From contig CABUQK010000027.1 of the NCBI GenBank assembly GCA_902493615.1, positions 1-18,353 of the forward strand: a DNA stretch of 18,353 bases, given 5' to 3'. Each line of letters begins with the position of its first letter. The first letter of the stretch is position 1. The position numbers were made by a program, and so were the translations under genes. The notes beneath the pieces were generated by a model. The model did not search any database. It had not been told where the DNA came from and saw nothing but the letters and a program-made list of their open reading frames with translations. The DNA is from an uncultured Collinsella sp. (GTDB lineage: Bacteria; Actinomycetota; Coriobacteriia; Coriobacteriales; Coriobacteriaceae). Of the stretch, positions 7,220 to 14,445 are shown one piece after another.

Positions 7220-7408
7220 GGGCAGGGCCGCTTGACTGTCCCAAATTTTAAAAAGTATGGGGCTTGCGCTGCGGGCATTTGTCCAAAGATGTTGCCTGCG
7301 TCGCCAATCGACAGACGGTGGTTTACATCTGTCACGTTAGTACTAAGATATTCATCTAATAAATTGCATTAGTGGCTTTAGTTTTTGGGGAAACGAGGCA
7401 ACGTGACT

Positions 7409-7960
7409 ATGACGTGCTCTTTGGTGGTTAACAGCAAGAGCGGTAATACCAGGATGGTTTCGGGCGCGATCAAGCGCGCTCTGCAGGCTGCGGGCGTTGA
7501 GTTTGTCCATGCCGCGGCGTTGAGCGACGATGCGGATGCAGATCAGGTTGCGCTCGAGGCGCAGGGTGCCTGCGCGGCCGACACGGTGCTCGTCGGTTTT
7601 TGGTGCGACAAGGGCGCGTGCACGCCTTCGGTCGCGGCGTTGCTCTCCGCCTTGCACGGCAAGCGCGTGTTCCTGTTTGGCACCTGCGGCTTTGGGGCCG
7701 ACCAGAGCTATTATCAGCAGATTATCGACCGCGTAACTTCCAATTTGGCTGGGGATGCCGAGCTTGCGGGCTGGGCGATGTGCCAGGGCAAGATGGGCCC
7801 CGCGGTCAAGCAGCGCTACGAGGCCATGCTCGAGCAAGATCCCGAAAACGCTCGCTATAAGATGCTGCTCGACAACTGGGTTGCCGCGAAGGACCATCCC
7901 ACCAAGGAAGATCTGGATAACATGGCTGCAGCCGCCAAAAAGGCCGTTTTGGGCGAGTAG
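7409..7960 (+). CDS. Flavodoxin family protein
   Basis: This is a 183-residue soluble protein with a flavodoxin-like fold that probably binds FMN and carries electrons for an unidentified partner. The N-terminal beta strand and phosphate loop read SLVVNSKSGNT (4-14), matching the (S/T)-x-(S/T)-G-N-T loop of flavodoxins. A second strand with DTVLVGFWCDKG follows, then FLFGTCGFG, the usual positions of the isoalloxazine-contacting loops. The helical C-terminal part resembles the Flavodoxin_3 group more than the short classical flavodoxins. ATG 7409 is chosen because GAGG (7395-7398) sits 10 nt upstream; GTG 7403 and TTG 7385 are alternatives. The gene stands alone, ended by a hairpin terminator at 8003-8031. 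The redox partner cannot be told from context. Confidence 0.82.
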   Translation: MTCSLVVNSKSGNTRMVSGAIKRALQAAGVEFVHAAALSDDADADQVALEAQGACAADTVLVGFWCDKGACTPSVAALLSALHGKRVFLFGTCGFGADQSYYQQIIDRVTSNLAGDAELAGWAMCQGKMGPAVKQRYEAMLEQDPENARYKMLLDNWVAAKDHPTKEDLDNMAAAAKKAVLGE

Positions 7961-8002
7961 CTTCGTCGTTCGCGGTCCTTCGTGCAAAACAATACAAATG
8001 TG

Positions 8003-8031
8003 AAAGCCCCGAGATTCTCGAGGCTTTTTTC
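8003..8031 (+). terminator. Terminator of the flavodoxin gene
   Basis: AAAGCC-CGAG pairs with CTCG-GGCTTT across one C-A mismatch and a 3-nt loop, and a six-T run follows. It lies about 45 bp beyond the flavodoxin stop codon. Confidence 0.8.
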
Positions 8032-8175
8032 TTGACACTCGTGGGCGCAACCGTGGCAAGCGTTTGGGACGATATTTTCCATCACCGCGATGACGAGACC
8101 GTCCTGGACGACACGCTCGCATGCGTTCGCTGGATGTATTCAGAGTGGGACGGGCTTTCCGGATGGATGGGGATT

Positions 8176-8285
8176 CGGAAAGTGCGTCCCAGAATTTGCT
8201 TTTGGAGTGGGATGCAGTTTCCCAACGGGGCCGTAAGCGGAAACTGCATCCCGTTCCGGACGTGAATTCTGGGACACGGTTTCCG
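8176..8285. repeat. Large imperfect palindrome with three paired blocks
   Basis: Three blocks pair in register: CGGAAA (8176-8181) with 8280-8285, GTCCCAGAATT (8186-8196) with 8265-8275, and a perfect 14-bp inner stem GGGATGCAGTTTCC (8209-8222) with 8239-8252. Overall the arms are about 47 nt around a 16-nt loop. It lies between two terminators that face opposite ways. No gene is evident from 8032 to 8175; one short open frame there lacks a ribosome site. Confidence 0.75.
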
Positions 8286-8290
8286 GATAC

Positions 8291-8315
8291 AAAAAAGGCC
8301 ACATGACGTGGCCTT
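8291..8315 (-). terminator. Terminator for minus-strand transcription
   Basis: On the minus strand, AAGGCCAC/GTGGCCTT forms an 8-bp perfect stem with a 5-nt loop, followed by six Ts (plus-strand A-run at 8291-8296). It is the first canonical terminator after the LTA-synthase-family gene, about 210 bp past its stop. The message therefore probably has a long 3' tail that includes the palindromic element at 8372-8504. Confidence 0.75.
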
Positions 8316-8371
8316 CAACTTATATATATTCAGCAGATTCCCCCATGACAAGCCGCGCTTCAACACCGAGG

Positions 8372-8504
8372 CGTCTGCCCGGCCGGCGCGGAATGTAAGG
8401 TTCATCGCGAGTTCCGCACGAGCCGGAGAGCACTTAATGTGCTCTCCGTGCGAGCAGGACTGCCCGAGCAGGGAATCTTACATTCCGCGCCGGCCGGGCA
8501 GACG
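8372..8504. repeat. 133-bp element with 28-bp perfect inverted ends
   Basis: The arms at 8372-8399 and 8477-8504 are exact reverse complements, beginning CGTCTGCCCGGCC. Complementarity continues inward for a few more bases with one mismatch. Inside is a second hairpin, GGAGAGCAC (8425-8433) with 8439-8447, around a TTAAT loop. It has the size and ends of a small palindromic mobile element, or a very stable RNA hairpin in the 3' tail of the LTA-synthase-family gene. I see no clear target-site duplication. It starts 19 bp beyond that gene's stop codon. Confidence 0.85.
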
Positions 8505-8522
8505 AACCGGGATACAGGCCCG

Positions 8523-10823
8523 CTACTTAATCTTGGTCGTACCCGGCGCCAGGTTGGGGTCGGTCTCGTTGGCCTCGGTCTGGAAGTGCTCGGTGTAGAC
8601 GTTCTTGCCGTCGCGGAACATCTCGTAGTACTGCATCTTGGCGTAATCCTCGCGCGCCTTGGTGGCGGCTGCTGCGGCGGCGTCGTCACCGGTGACGTTG
8701 GAGGAGAGCGCCCAGCGCAGGCTGGCGTCCTCGTAGCCCACCGAGTTGATGGCGGGCAGCGACTCGCGCAGCGTCATGTGCGCTTTCTGGTAGTCAGTCA
8801 GCGGGGCGCCAATCAGCTGCATCAGCTGGGTGGACAGGTAGTTGGTGGACAGGTCGTCGACCTTACTCGTCTGGTCGCAGCCGGCAACGTCGTAGTTGGC
8901 CCAGATGATGTAGTCGGTCTGCCACAGACGTTCCTGGTGCGTGGCATCGTCCTCGCCAGTAAACCACTTATCGTTGAACTTGGACGGGAAGAACGGCTGG
9001 TGATCGCCCCAGAACACCACGACCACCTTACGGTCGAGCTTGCTCAGGGCGTTGAGGAAGTAGCGAAGCGCCTGGTCGGACTGCTCGATGCACGAGACAT
9101 ACTCGTCGACATCGGAGAGCGTGCCATCCTCGATGGTCTTGGCATCCAGGTCGGTCGTGTCGATATTCAGGTGCATCTGCTTGTCGACCGGCAGCAGGCC
9201 CGTGTCGTAGCCCGAGTGGTTCTGCATGGTCACGTCGAAGATAAACTGCGGATCGGCGTTCTGGTTGAGCAGCTCAAGAATCTTGTCGTAGGTCGCCTGG
9301 TCGGTCACCATGCCGCGCAGGGTATCGGCGCCCTGGAAGTCGTTGATGGACAGGAACTGGTCAAAGCCAAAGTCCTTGTAGACGTTCTCGCGGTTCCAGT
9401 TGGTCGCGTGGTTGGGGTGCATAGCCGTGGTGGAATAGCCGAGCGATTTGAACTGCTCTGCCAGGTTCCCGGTCGTCTCCATGTTGTAGATGGTGTAGGG
9501 GTACACGCCCGAGCCCAGGTTGGCCATGGAGTTGCCGGTCATAAACTCAAACTCGGTATTGGCGGTACCGCCGCCGTAGGCGCTTACGTAGAGCTTGCCG
9601 CGGCTGAGGCAGTTGGACAGGCTCTTAAAGTACTGCGGACCCTCGTAGCCGGCGCGCATGTTCTGGTAGATGGATAGGTCCGAGAAGGTCTCGTTCATGA
9701 TGGCGATGACCGTAGGCTTCTCGCTGTCGAACTGCTCCTTTGCGGCGGCGCGCTCGTCGCTCTTGGCCGCGTCGGACTTGTCGTAGGCCTTGGCATACTT
9801 TTTGAGCGTGGCCTTGGCATCGTCGACGGAGTAGTCGGCGGGTTTGGGCGGCTTGATGGACTGCGCCGCGCTAATGAAAGCGGGCAGGTAGCCCTCGCGC
9901 CAGTAGCTCTCGAGCGGGCGCCAGGTGTAGACGGTGATTCCGAGGGTGTTGTAGTAGTCGATAAGCGTGACGTGCGCGGTCACGCCGCCCAGGCACAGCA
10001 CGGCGACGAGCAGGTTGGTGAGCAGCATGCGCTTGGCGTTGGCGGCACCCTTCTGGCGATGCGGCGCGACCAGGCCAGCGTACTCGCACAGCAGCATGGC
10101 GATGGCGGTAAAGCCCATGGACAGCACGCAGAACAGCGAGATCGAGAAGGTGTAGCCGTTGCCGGCGACTGCGGCGGCGGTGGAGATGGCCGAAAGGTCG
10201 CCCGGCTGGATGGGCATGGATTTAAACGTGATGACGAAGAACTCGGCAATGCCCAGGATAAAGAGGGCAAAGGCCAGGACCGCGGGAGCTGCGCCGTGGC
10301 GCTGGAACAGGAAGAACAAGCCGGTCATGAGTGCGGTGATGATGGCCCACTCGAGCAGGATGCACAGGGGGTAGACCCAGGTAAAGTCGTGGTTGGACGA
10401 GACCTCCATGCCCAACAGCGCAAAGACGCCGGCGAGCAGCAGGCACAGCACGGCGGCGACGAGTGGCTTGCCCACAAAGGCGCCGCGCAGACGGGCGAGC
10501 TTGCCGGTGGGAGCGGGGGCGTCGGGCGCGGCGAACGCAAAGACGCGCGGGGCGATGCGGTCGCGTGCGATGCTGGCCCAAGCGCAGCCGGTGAGGATGG
10601 CGTTGGTCAGGATGAGCATCACAAAGGCGAGCGGCTCGTTTTGAGCGACGAGGCCCACGGCGCCCCAAATAGTCAAAAAGACCTGGAACAGGCCGAAGGC
10701 GACGCTCCACCCAAGAGCGCTTTTGGCAACGGTGCCCGACTGAGCGCGAATGGCCTTGGCCTCGCGCAAGACAAGGTAGACGGTCGCCGCAAGACCGACG
10801 AGCGAGATGGCGGCAGCGAACAT
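8523..10823 (-). CDS. LTA synthase family membrane sulfatase-fold protein
   Basis: This 766-residue integral membrane protein is of the LtaS/alkaline-phosphatase superfamily type. Such enzymes transfer glycerol-phosphate or related groups onto lipids or glycans outside the membrane. The N-terminal 300 residues or so contain many hydrophobic helices, more than the five of classic LtaS. The extracellular domain begins near residue 365. It has metal-ligand motif MNETFSD (Glu378), a probable catalytic threonine in GGGTANTEF (Thr420), and WGDHQPF (Asp607, His608) near the C-terminus. ATG 10823 is chosen because GAGGAG precedes it by 8 nt; an upstream GTG would overlap that site. It is divergent from the nitroreductase gene. 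It could make lipoteichoic acid or decorate a surface polysaccharide; the acceptor is not evident. No co-transcribed partner is visible. Confidence 0.9.
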   Translation of the reverse strand: MFAAAISLVGLAATVYLVLREAKAIRAQSGTVAKSALGWSVAFGLFQVFLTIWGAVGLVAQNEPLAFVMLILTNAILTGCAWASIARDRIAPRVFAFAAPDAPAPTGKLARLRGAFVGKPLVAAVLCLLLAGVFALLGMEVSSNHDFTWVYPLCILLEWAIITALMTGLFFLFQRHGAAPAVLAFALFILGIAEFFVITFKSMPIQPGDLSAISTAAAVAGNGYTFSISLFCVLSMGFTAIAMLLCEYAGLVAPHRQKGAANAKRMLLTNLLVAVLCLGGVTAHVTLIDYYNTLGITVYTWRPLESYWREGYLPAFISAAQSIKPPKPADYSVDDAKATLKKYAKAYDKSDAAKSDERAAAKEQFDSEKPTVIAIMNETFSDLSIYQNMRAGYEGPQYFKSLSNCLSRGKLYVSAYGGGTANTEFEFMTGNSMANLGSGVYPYTIYNMETTGNLAEQFKSLGYSTTAMHPNHATNWNRENVYKDFGFDQFLSINDFQGADTLRGMVTDQATYDKILELLNQNADPQFIFDVTMQNHSGYDTGLLPVDKQMHLNIDTTDLDAKTIEDGTLSDVDEYVSCIEQSDQALRYFLNALSKLDRKVVVVFWGDHQPFFPSKFNDKWFTGEDDATHQERLWQTDYIIWANYDVAGCDQTSKVDDLSTNYLSTQLMQLIGAPLTDYQKAHMTLRESLPAINSVGYEDASLRWALSSNVTGDDAAAAAATKAREDYAKMQYYEMFRDGKNVYTEHFQTEANETDPNLAPGTTKIK

Positions 10824-11036
10824 GCTGAGACTCCTCACAAACTAAAACGTACGAAAGCGGGGGTTTACCCGATTGTTACCAAGATATGCGCTGCAATTGG
10901 TGTCTGCGCACAACAACCAGCCATATTAACGCGCACGTGTGGCGGTGTGGCGCAATGTAGTGGCGACCTGCGCGATAATGGACGGGAATTACACGGAAAC
11001 GTAAAGGCTTCTTAAAGAAATGGCGAGGATGAGGCG

Positions 11037-11885
11037 ATGAACGAGCAGGTTTGCACCAAGGCTGTGGATACGTGCGGCTATCCGGTCGAGACTACGGGCA
11101 ACGCGGCGCTGGACATCTTGGAGCACCGTTCGTCTACGCGTGCCTTCGCGCGTGATGACGACGACCGTCCCGTGGCGGTGACCGACGAGCAGCGTGCGGC
11201 GATTCTGCATGCGGCGAGTCGCGCGCCGTCGGCGGGCGCCATGATGATGTATTCCATCGTGAGCATCCGCGAGCAGGCAACGCTCGACCGCCTGGCCGAC
11301 CTGTGCGACCACCAGCCCATGATCGCCAAGGCGCCCTGGGCACTTATATTTGTGGTCGATTATGCCAAGTGGATCGATCTGTTTGAGCACGTGGGCTGCT
11401 TTGAGCCCGAGTTTGTCGAGCGCACGGGCAAGGCGCCCCGCCGCGCGCCAGGTTTGGGCGACTTTGCCATCGCGGCTCAGGATGCCGTGATCGCCGCGCA
11501 AAACGCCGTGGTTGCCGCCGAGGCCCTGGGCCTGGGGAGCTGCTATATCGGTGATATCGTCGAGAATGCCGAGGAAGTTGCCGAGCTGCTTGATCTGCCG
11601 CCCTATACCATGCCGCTGTCGATGCTCATCATCGGCACGCCCCGTAAGGAGCGCCCGGCAATCGCGCACCCCGTGGTGAACCTGGTGCACGAGGAGCGCT
11701 ACTGCCGCGCCGATGCTGCGACCATGGACGCGCAGGTGGCCGAGATGGACGCGATGTTCCGTCCGCATGCCCGCGAGGTAGGCGAGCGCGTGGTGGATAT
11801 CTACACCCGCAAGCACACGAGCCCCTTTATGGCCGAGATGAGCCGTTCCATGGAGTGGTGGTTCAAAAACTGGCTCGGCAAGTAA
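11037..11885 (+). CDS. Nitroreductase family FMN-dependent oxidoreductase
   Basis: This 282-residue cytoplasmic flavoenzyme reduces an organic substrate with NAD(P)H through FMN. The family signature RSSTRAF (31-37) supplies flavin phosphate contacts, ASRAPSAGAMMMY (60-72) is the second FMN loop, and LGLGSCYIGDI in the middle of the chain is the conserved third element. The tail, with RKHTSPFMAEMSRS, matches a subgroup of larger nitroreductases common in gut anaerobes. GAGG motifs just upstream give a good ribosome site for ATG 11037. The gene is divergent from the LTA-synthase-family gene across about 210 bp and is followed by a hairpin element. The native substrate cannot be named; nitro compounds, quinones or conjugated double bonds are all seen in the family. 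Confidence 0.9.
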   Translation: MNEQVCTKAVDTCGYPVETTGNAALDILEHRSSTRAFARDDDDRPVAVTDEQRAAILHAASRAPSAGAMMMYSIVSIREQATLDRLADLCDHQPMIAKAPWALIFVVDYAKWIDLFEHVGCFEPEFVERTGKAPRRAPGLGDFAIAAQDAVIAAQNAVVAAEALGLGSCYIGDIVENAEEVAELLDLPPYTMPLSMLIIGTPRKERPAIAHPVVNLVHEERYCRADAATMDAQVAEMDAMFRPHAREVGERVVDIYTRKHTSPFMAEMSRSMEWWFKNWLGK

Positions 11886-11890
11886 CGAAT

Positions 11891-11940
11891 GCGGCGATGT
11901 GACAAGGGGACAGCCCCTTTGTCACATTCCATATCGCCGC
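11891..11940. repeat. Two-tier hairpin after the nitroreductase gene
   Basis: An outer GCGGCGAT/ATCGCCGC stem encloses an inner near-perfect ATGTGACAA-GGGG stem pairing with CCCCTTTGTCACAT. There is no T-run, so termination is uncertain. The core, with ACAGCCCCTTTGT, resembles the hairpin at 14381-14416 and suggests a shared repeat family. Confidence 0.65.
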
Positions 11941-12010
11941 GGTGACCTAAAGACTGTATAAATCTTTATCTAGCTGGGAAAACAGTGCATTAAAACATGG
12001 GCTGATTACC

Positions 12011-12041
12011 TATAATCCCTTCGAACATTAAAGTTGGGAGG
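12011..12041 (+). promoter_or_regulatory. -10 box and ribosome site of kup
   Basis: A perfect TATAAT (12011-12016) lies 35 bp before the kup start, and TGGGAGGA (12035-12041) gives the ribosome site. The -35 region near 11988 is poor (CATTAA), so an activator may be needed. The implied leader is only about 30 nt, which leaves no room for a riboswitch. Confidence 0.45.
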
Positions 12042-12051
12042 AAACCGGCTT

Positions 12052-14079
12052 ATGGAACAAAAGGCCAAGGAGGCAGCTTCGCACGCTGCGATTCCTGTGA
12101 GCATCTCGGCGATGCTCGTCACGCTGGGCGTGGTGTACGGCGATATCGGCACCAGCCCTATGTATGTAACCAAGGCGCTCGTCGCCGGCAACGGCGGCAT
12201 CGGAAGCGTCACGGAGGAGTTCGTGCTCGGCGCGCTCTCCCTTGTCGTGTGGACGGTCACGTTGCTGACCACCATCAAGTATGTGCTCATCTCGCTGCGC
12301 GCCGATAACCATGGTGAGGGCGGCATCTTTGCCCTGTACAGCCTGGTCAAGCGCTGCGGCAAGTGGCTTATCATCCCCGCCATGCTGGGCGGCGCGGCAC
12401 TGCTCGCCGACGGCATCCTGACGCCGGCCGTTACCGTTACCACGGCCATCGAGGGCCTGCGCACCATCCCGGCGGTCCATGCCGTGCTGGGTGACGATCA
12501 GGGCCGCGTCGTCGCCATTACGCTCGCCATCATCATCGTGCTCTTCTTGGTACAGCGCATCGGTACGGCCAAGATCGGTCACGCCTTTGGCCCCATCATG
12601 ACGCTGTGGTTCCTGTTCCTGGGCGGCACGGGTCTGTTCTTTGTCTTCCAGCACCCCGCCGTGCTGCTGTGCCTCAACCCGGTGCGCGGCATCGCCTTTT
12701 TGCTGAGCCCCAACAACCACGCGGGCATCATGATTCTGGGCAGCTGCTTCCTCGCCACCACCGGTGCCGAGGCGCTCTACTCCGACATGGGCCACGTCGG
12801 CCGCGGCAACATCTACGCTACCTGGCCGTTCGTTAAGTGCTGCCTGCTGCTTTCCTATATGGGCCAGGGCGCTTGGCTTATGAACAACGCTGCCAACCCC
12901 GAGCTCATGGGCATTGCCGACCTCAACCCGTTCTACCAGATGCTCGCCCCGGGCCTGCGCCCGTTTGCCGTAGGCCTTTCCACCGTTGCGGCCATCATTG
13001 CCTCGCAGGCGCTCATCACCGGCGCGTTTTCGCTGGTGTCCGAGGCCAGCCGCCTGGACCTTATGCCGCACATGCAGGTCTTCTACCCTGCCGAGACCAA
13101 GGGCCAGCTCTACATCCCCATGGTCAACAACGTCATGCTTGTCGGCTGCGTCATCGTGGTGCTGCTGTTCCAGAACTCGGCGCATATGGAAGCCGCCTAC
13201 GGCCTTGCCATTACGCTGACTATGATGTGCACCACGCTGCTGCTCTTCTTCTACCTGCACGAGGAGCGCAAGCTCAAGGTTGCTCCGTGGATCTTCGCGG
13301 CCTTCTTCCTTTTGCTCGAAGGCTTCTTCTTCGTGAGCTCGCTCACCAAGTTCTTCCACGGCGGCTACTTCACCATCCTCATGGCTGCACTCATCATGGG
13401 CATTATGGTGTGCTGGTACAACGGCACGGCGGTCGAGCAGCGCCAGTTTACGCTGCTGCCGCTGCGCAGCTACCTGCCGCAGCTCAAGCGCCTGCGCGAC
13501 GACGATCGCTTTGAGCGCATGAGCGACAACGTCGTGTACCTGACCAAGGACACCCATACCGACTACATCGACCGCGATATCGTCTACTCGATCTTGGACA
13601 AGCATCCCAAGCGTGCTCGCGCCTGGTGGTTTGTGAACGTCGAGACCATGGACGAGCCGCATACCTTTGCCTATTCGGTCGAGACGTTCGGCACCGACTA
13701 CGTGTTCCGCGTGCATCTGTACCTGGGCTACAAGATCAACCAGCGCGTCAATGCCTACCTGCGTCAGGTCGTTCAGGACCTGGCTGCCACCGGCGAGCTA
13801 CCGGCGCAGACGCATGACTACTCGGTCTACAAGGATCCGGGTAACATCGGTACGTTCAAGTTCGTCCTGATTCGTAAGCTTCTGGCGCCCGAAAGCGATG
13901 TGGAGCCGAGCGAGCGTACGGCCATCACGCTCAAGTACATCATCCGCCGCGCCGCCGGCACGCCTGCACGCTGGTACGGCCTGGAGAACTCCAACGTGAG
14001 CTTTGAGTACGTGCCGCTGTTCACCAAGTTCAAAGCCGTGAACAAGATGCAGCGCCTGGCCCCCAACGAGCGCCCGTAG
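12052..14079 (+). CDS. kup: Kup-family potassium uptake transporter
   Basis: This 675-residue membrane transporter of the KUP/HAK/KT family takes up K+, generally with protons. The hallmark first-helix motif VVYGDIGTSP lies at 27-36, followed by the family block DNHGEGGIFALYSL after the second helix. About twelve hydrophobic helices run to roughly residue 430. A soluble C-terminal domain of about 240 residues completes the usual length. ATG 12052 follows the GGGAGG site; the upstream TTG at 12034 overlaps that site and is rejected. The gene is followed 60 bp later by a 64-aa membrane protein, then by a Kdp-type two-component pair on the same strand. Regulation by potassium or turgor through that pair is plausible. 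No key motif is missing. Confidence 0.96.
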   Translation: MEQKAKEAASHAAIPVSISAMLVTLGVVYGDIGTSPMYVTKALVAGNGGIGSVTEEFVLGALSLVVWTVTLLTTIKYVLISLRADNHGEGGIFALYSLVKRCGKWLIIPAMLGGAALLADGILTPAVTVTTAIEGLRTIPAVHAVLGDDQGRVVAITLAIIIVLFLVQRIGTAKIGHAFGPIMTLWFLFLGGTGLFFVFQHPAVLLCLNPVRGIAFLLSPNNHAGIMILGSCFLATTGAEALYSDMGHVGRGNIYATWPFVKCCLLLSYMGQGAWLMNNAANPELMGIADLNPFYQMLAPGLRPFAVGLSTVAAIIASQALITGAFSLVSEASRLDLMPHMQVFYPAETKGQLYIPMVNNVMLVGCVIVVLLFQNSAHMEAAYGLAITLTMMCTTLLLFFYLHEERKLKVAPWIFAAFFLLLEGFFFVSSLTKFFHGGYFTILMAALIMGIMVCWYNGTAVEQRQFTLLPLRSYLPQLKRLRDDDRFERMSDNVVYLTKDTHTDYIDRDIVYSILDKHPKRARAWWFVNVETMDEPHTFAYSVETFGTDYVFRVHLYLGYKINQRVNAYLRQVVQDLAATGELPAQTHDYSVYKDPGNIGTFKFVLIRKLLAPESDVEPSERTAITLKYIIRRAAGTPARWYGLENSNVSFEYVPLFTKFKAVNKMQRLAPNERP

Positions 14080-14139
14080 GCGCCGACAGTTGCATTGAGT
14101 TGGTTTTCGATGGACAAGATTGAGACCGGGGAGGCAAAC

Positions 14140-14334
14140 ATGGATGCAAAGATGCTTGATGGCCGCGAGGTGGTTGCCGAGCTGGTACGTGAGGCACGCG
14201 CCGACGCCGCCGAAGATCGGTTTTTGACGAACCGTGACAACATGGATATGGCCGATCGCGTAATTTCGATCGTGGCACTGGTATTTGGAGCGGTGTGCGT
14301 GTGTGCCCTGCTCGCGCACGTGCTGTTTGTCTAG
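14140..14334 (+). CDS. Small single-pass membrane protein next to kup
   Basis: This 64-residue protein is not one I recognise. A charged amphipathic N-terminal half (GREVVAELVREARADAAEDR) is followed by one hydrophobic helix near the C-terminus (from ADRVISIVALVFG to the final VLFV). ATG 14140 is chosen because GGGGAGG ends 5 nt upstream; TTG 14095 and ATG 14110 in the same frame have no such site. It lies 60 bp after kup with no terminator between them, so co-transcription is likely. A strong terminator follows it. It could be a small regulatory partner of Kup or of the adjacent sensor kinase, comparable in scale to KdpF-type peptides, but I see no sequence resemblance that proves this. Confidence 0.7.
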   Translation: MDAKMLDGREVVAELVREARADAAEDRFLTNRDNMDMADRVISIVALVFGAVCVCALLAHVLFV

Positions 14335-14380
14335 CGACCGCCGGTTGCAAAGGCTATACACTTGGAACCACCACAAGGGA

Positions 14381-14425
14381 AACCACCACAAAGGTGCCTG
14401 TCCCTTTGTGGTGGTTTTTGTTTTT
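14381..14425 (+). terminator. Strong terminator with duplicated left arm
   Basis: A perfect 14-bp stem (14381-14394 AACCACCACAAAGG with 14403-14416) around an 8-nt loop runs into a T-tract broken by one G (14415-14425). A second, nearly identical left arm lies at 14366-14379 and could pair with the same right arm. It separates kup and the small gene from the two-component genes and ends only about 20 bp before the kinase start. It could be an attenuator as well as a terminator. Confidence 0.85.
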
Positions 14426-14445
14426 GAGAGAGGGGCGGGGCACTG

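Noticed and set aside
8032..8265. Short open frame and a TTGACA box after the flavodoxin terminator
   Set aside because: The start codon is a TTG at the end of the terminator T-run with no ribosome site, and the frame runs into a palindrome. The TTGACA has no -10 box at proper spacing.
8439..9677. 412-codon plus-strand open frame opposite the LTA-synthase-family gene
   Set aside because: It starts inside the palindromic element and is Gly/Val-rich shadow sequence opposite conserved sulfatase-fold motifs.
11941..12051. Potassium or c-di-AMP riboswitch upstream of kup
   Set aside because: The best -10 box leaves a leader of about 30 nt, and I see none of the conserved ydaO or M-box elements.
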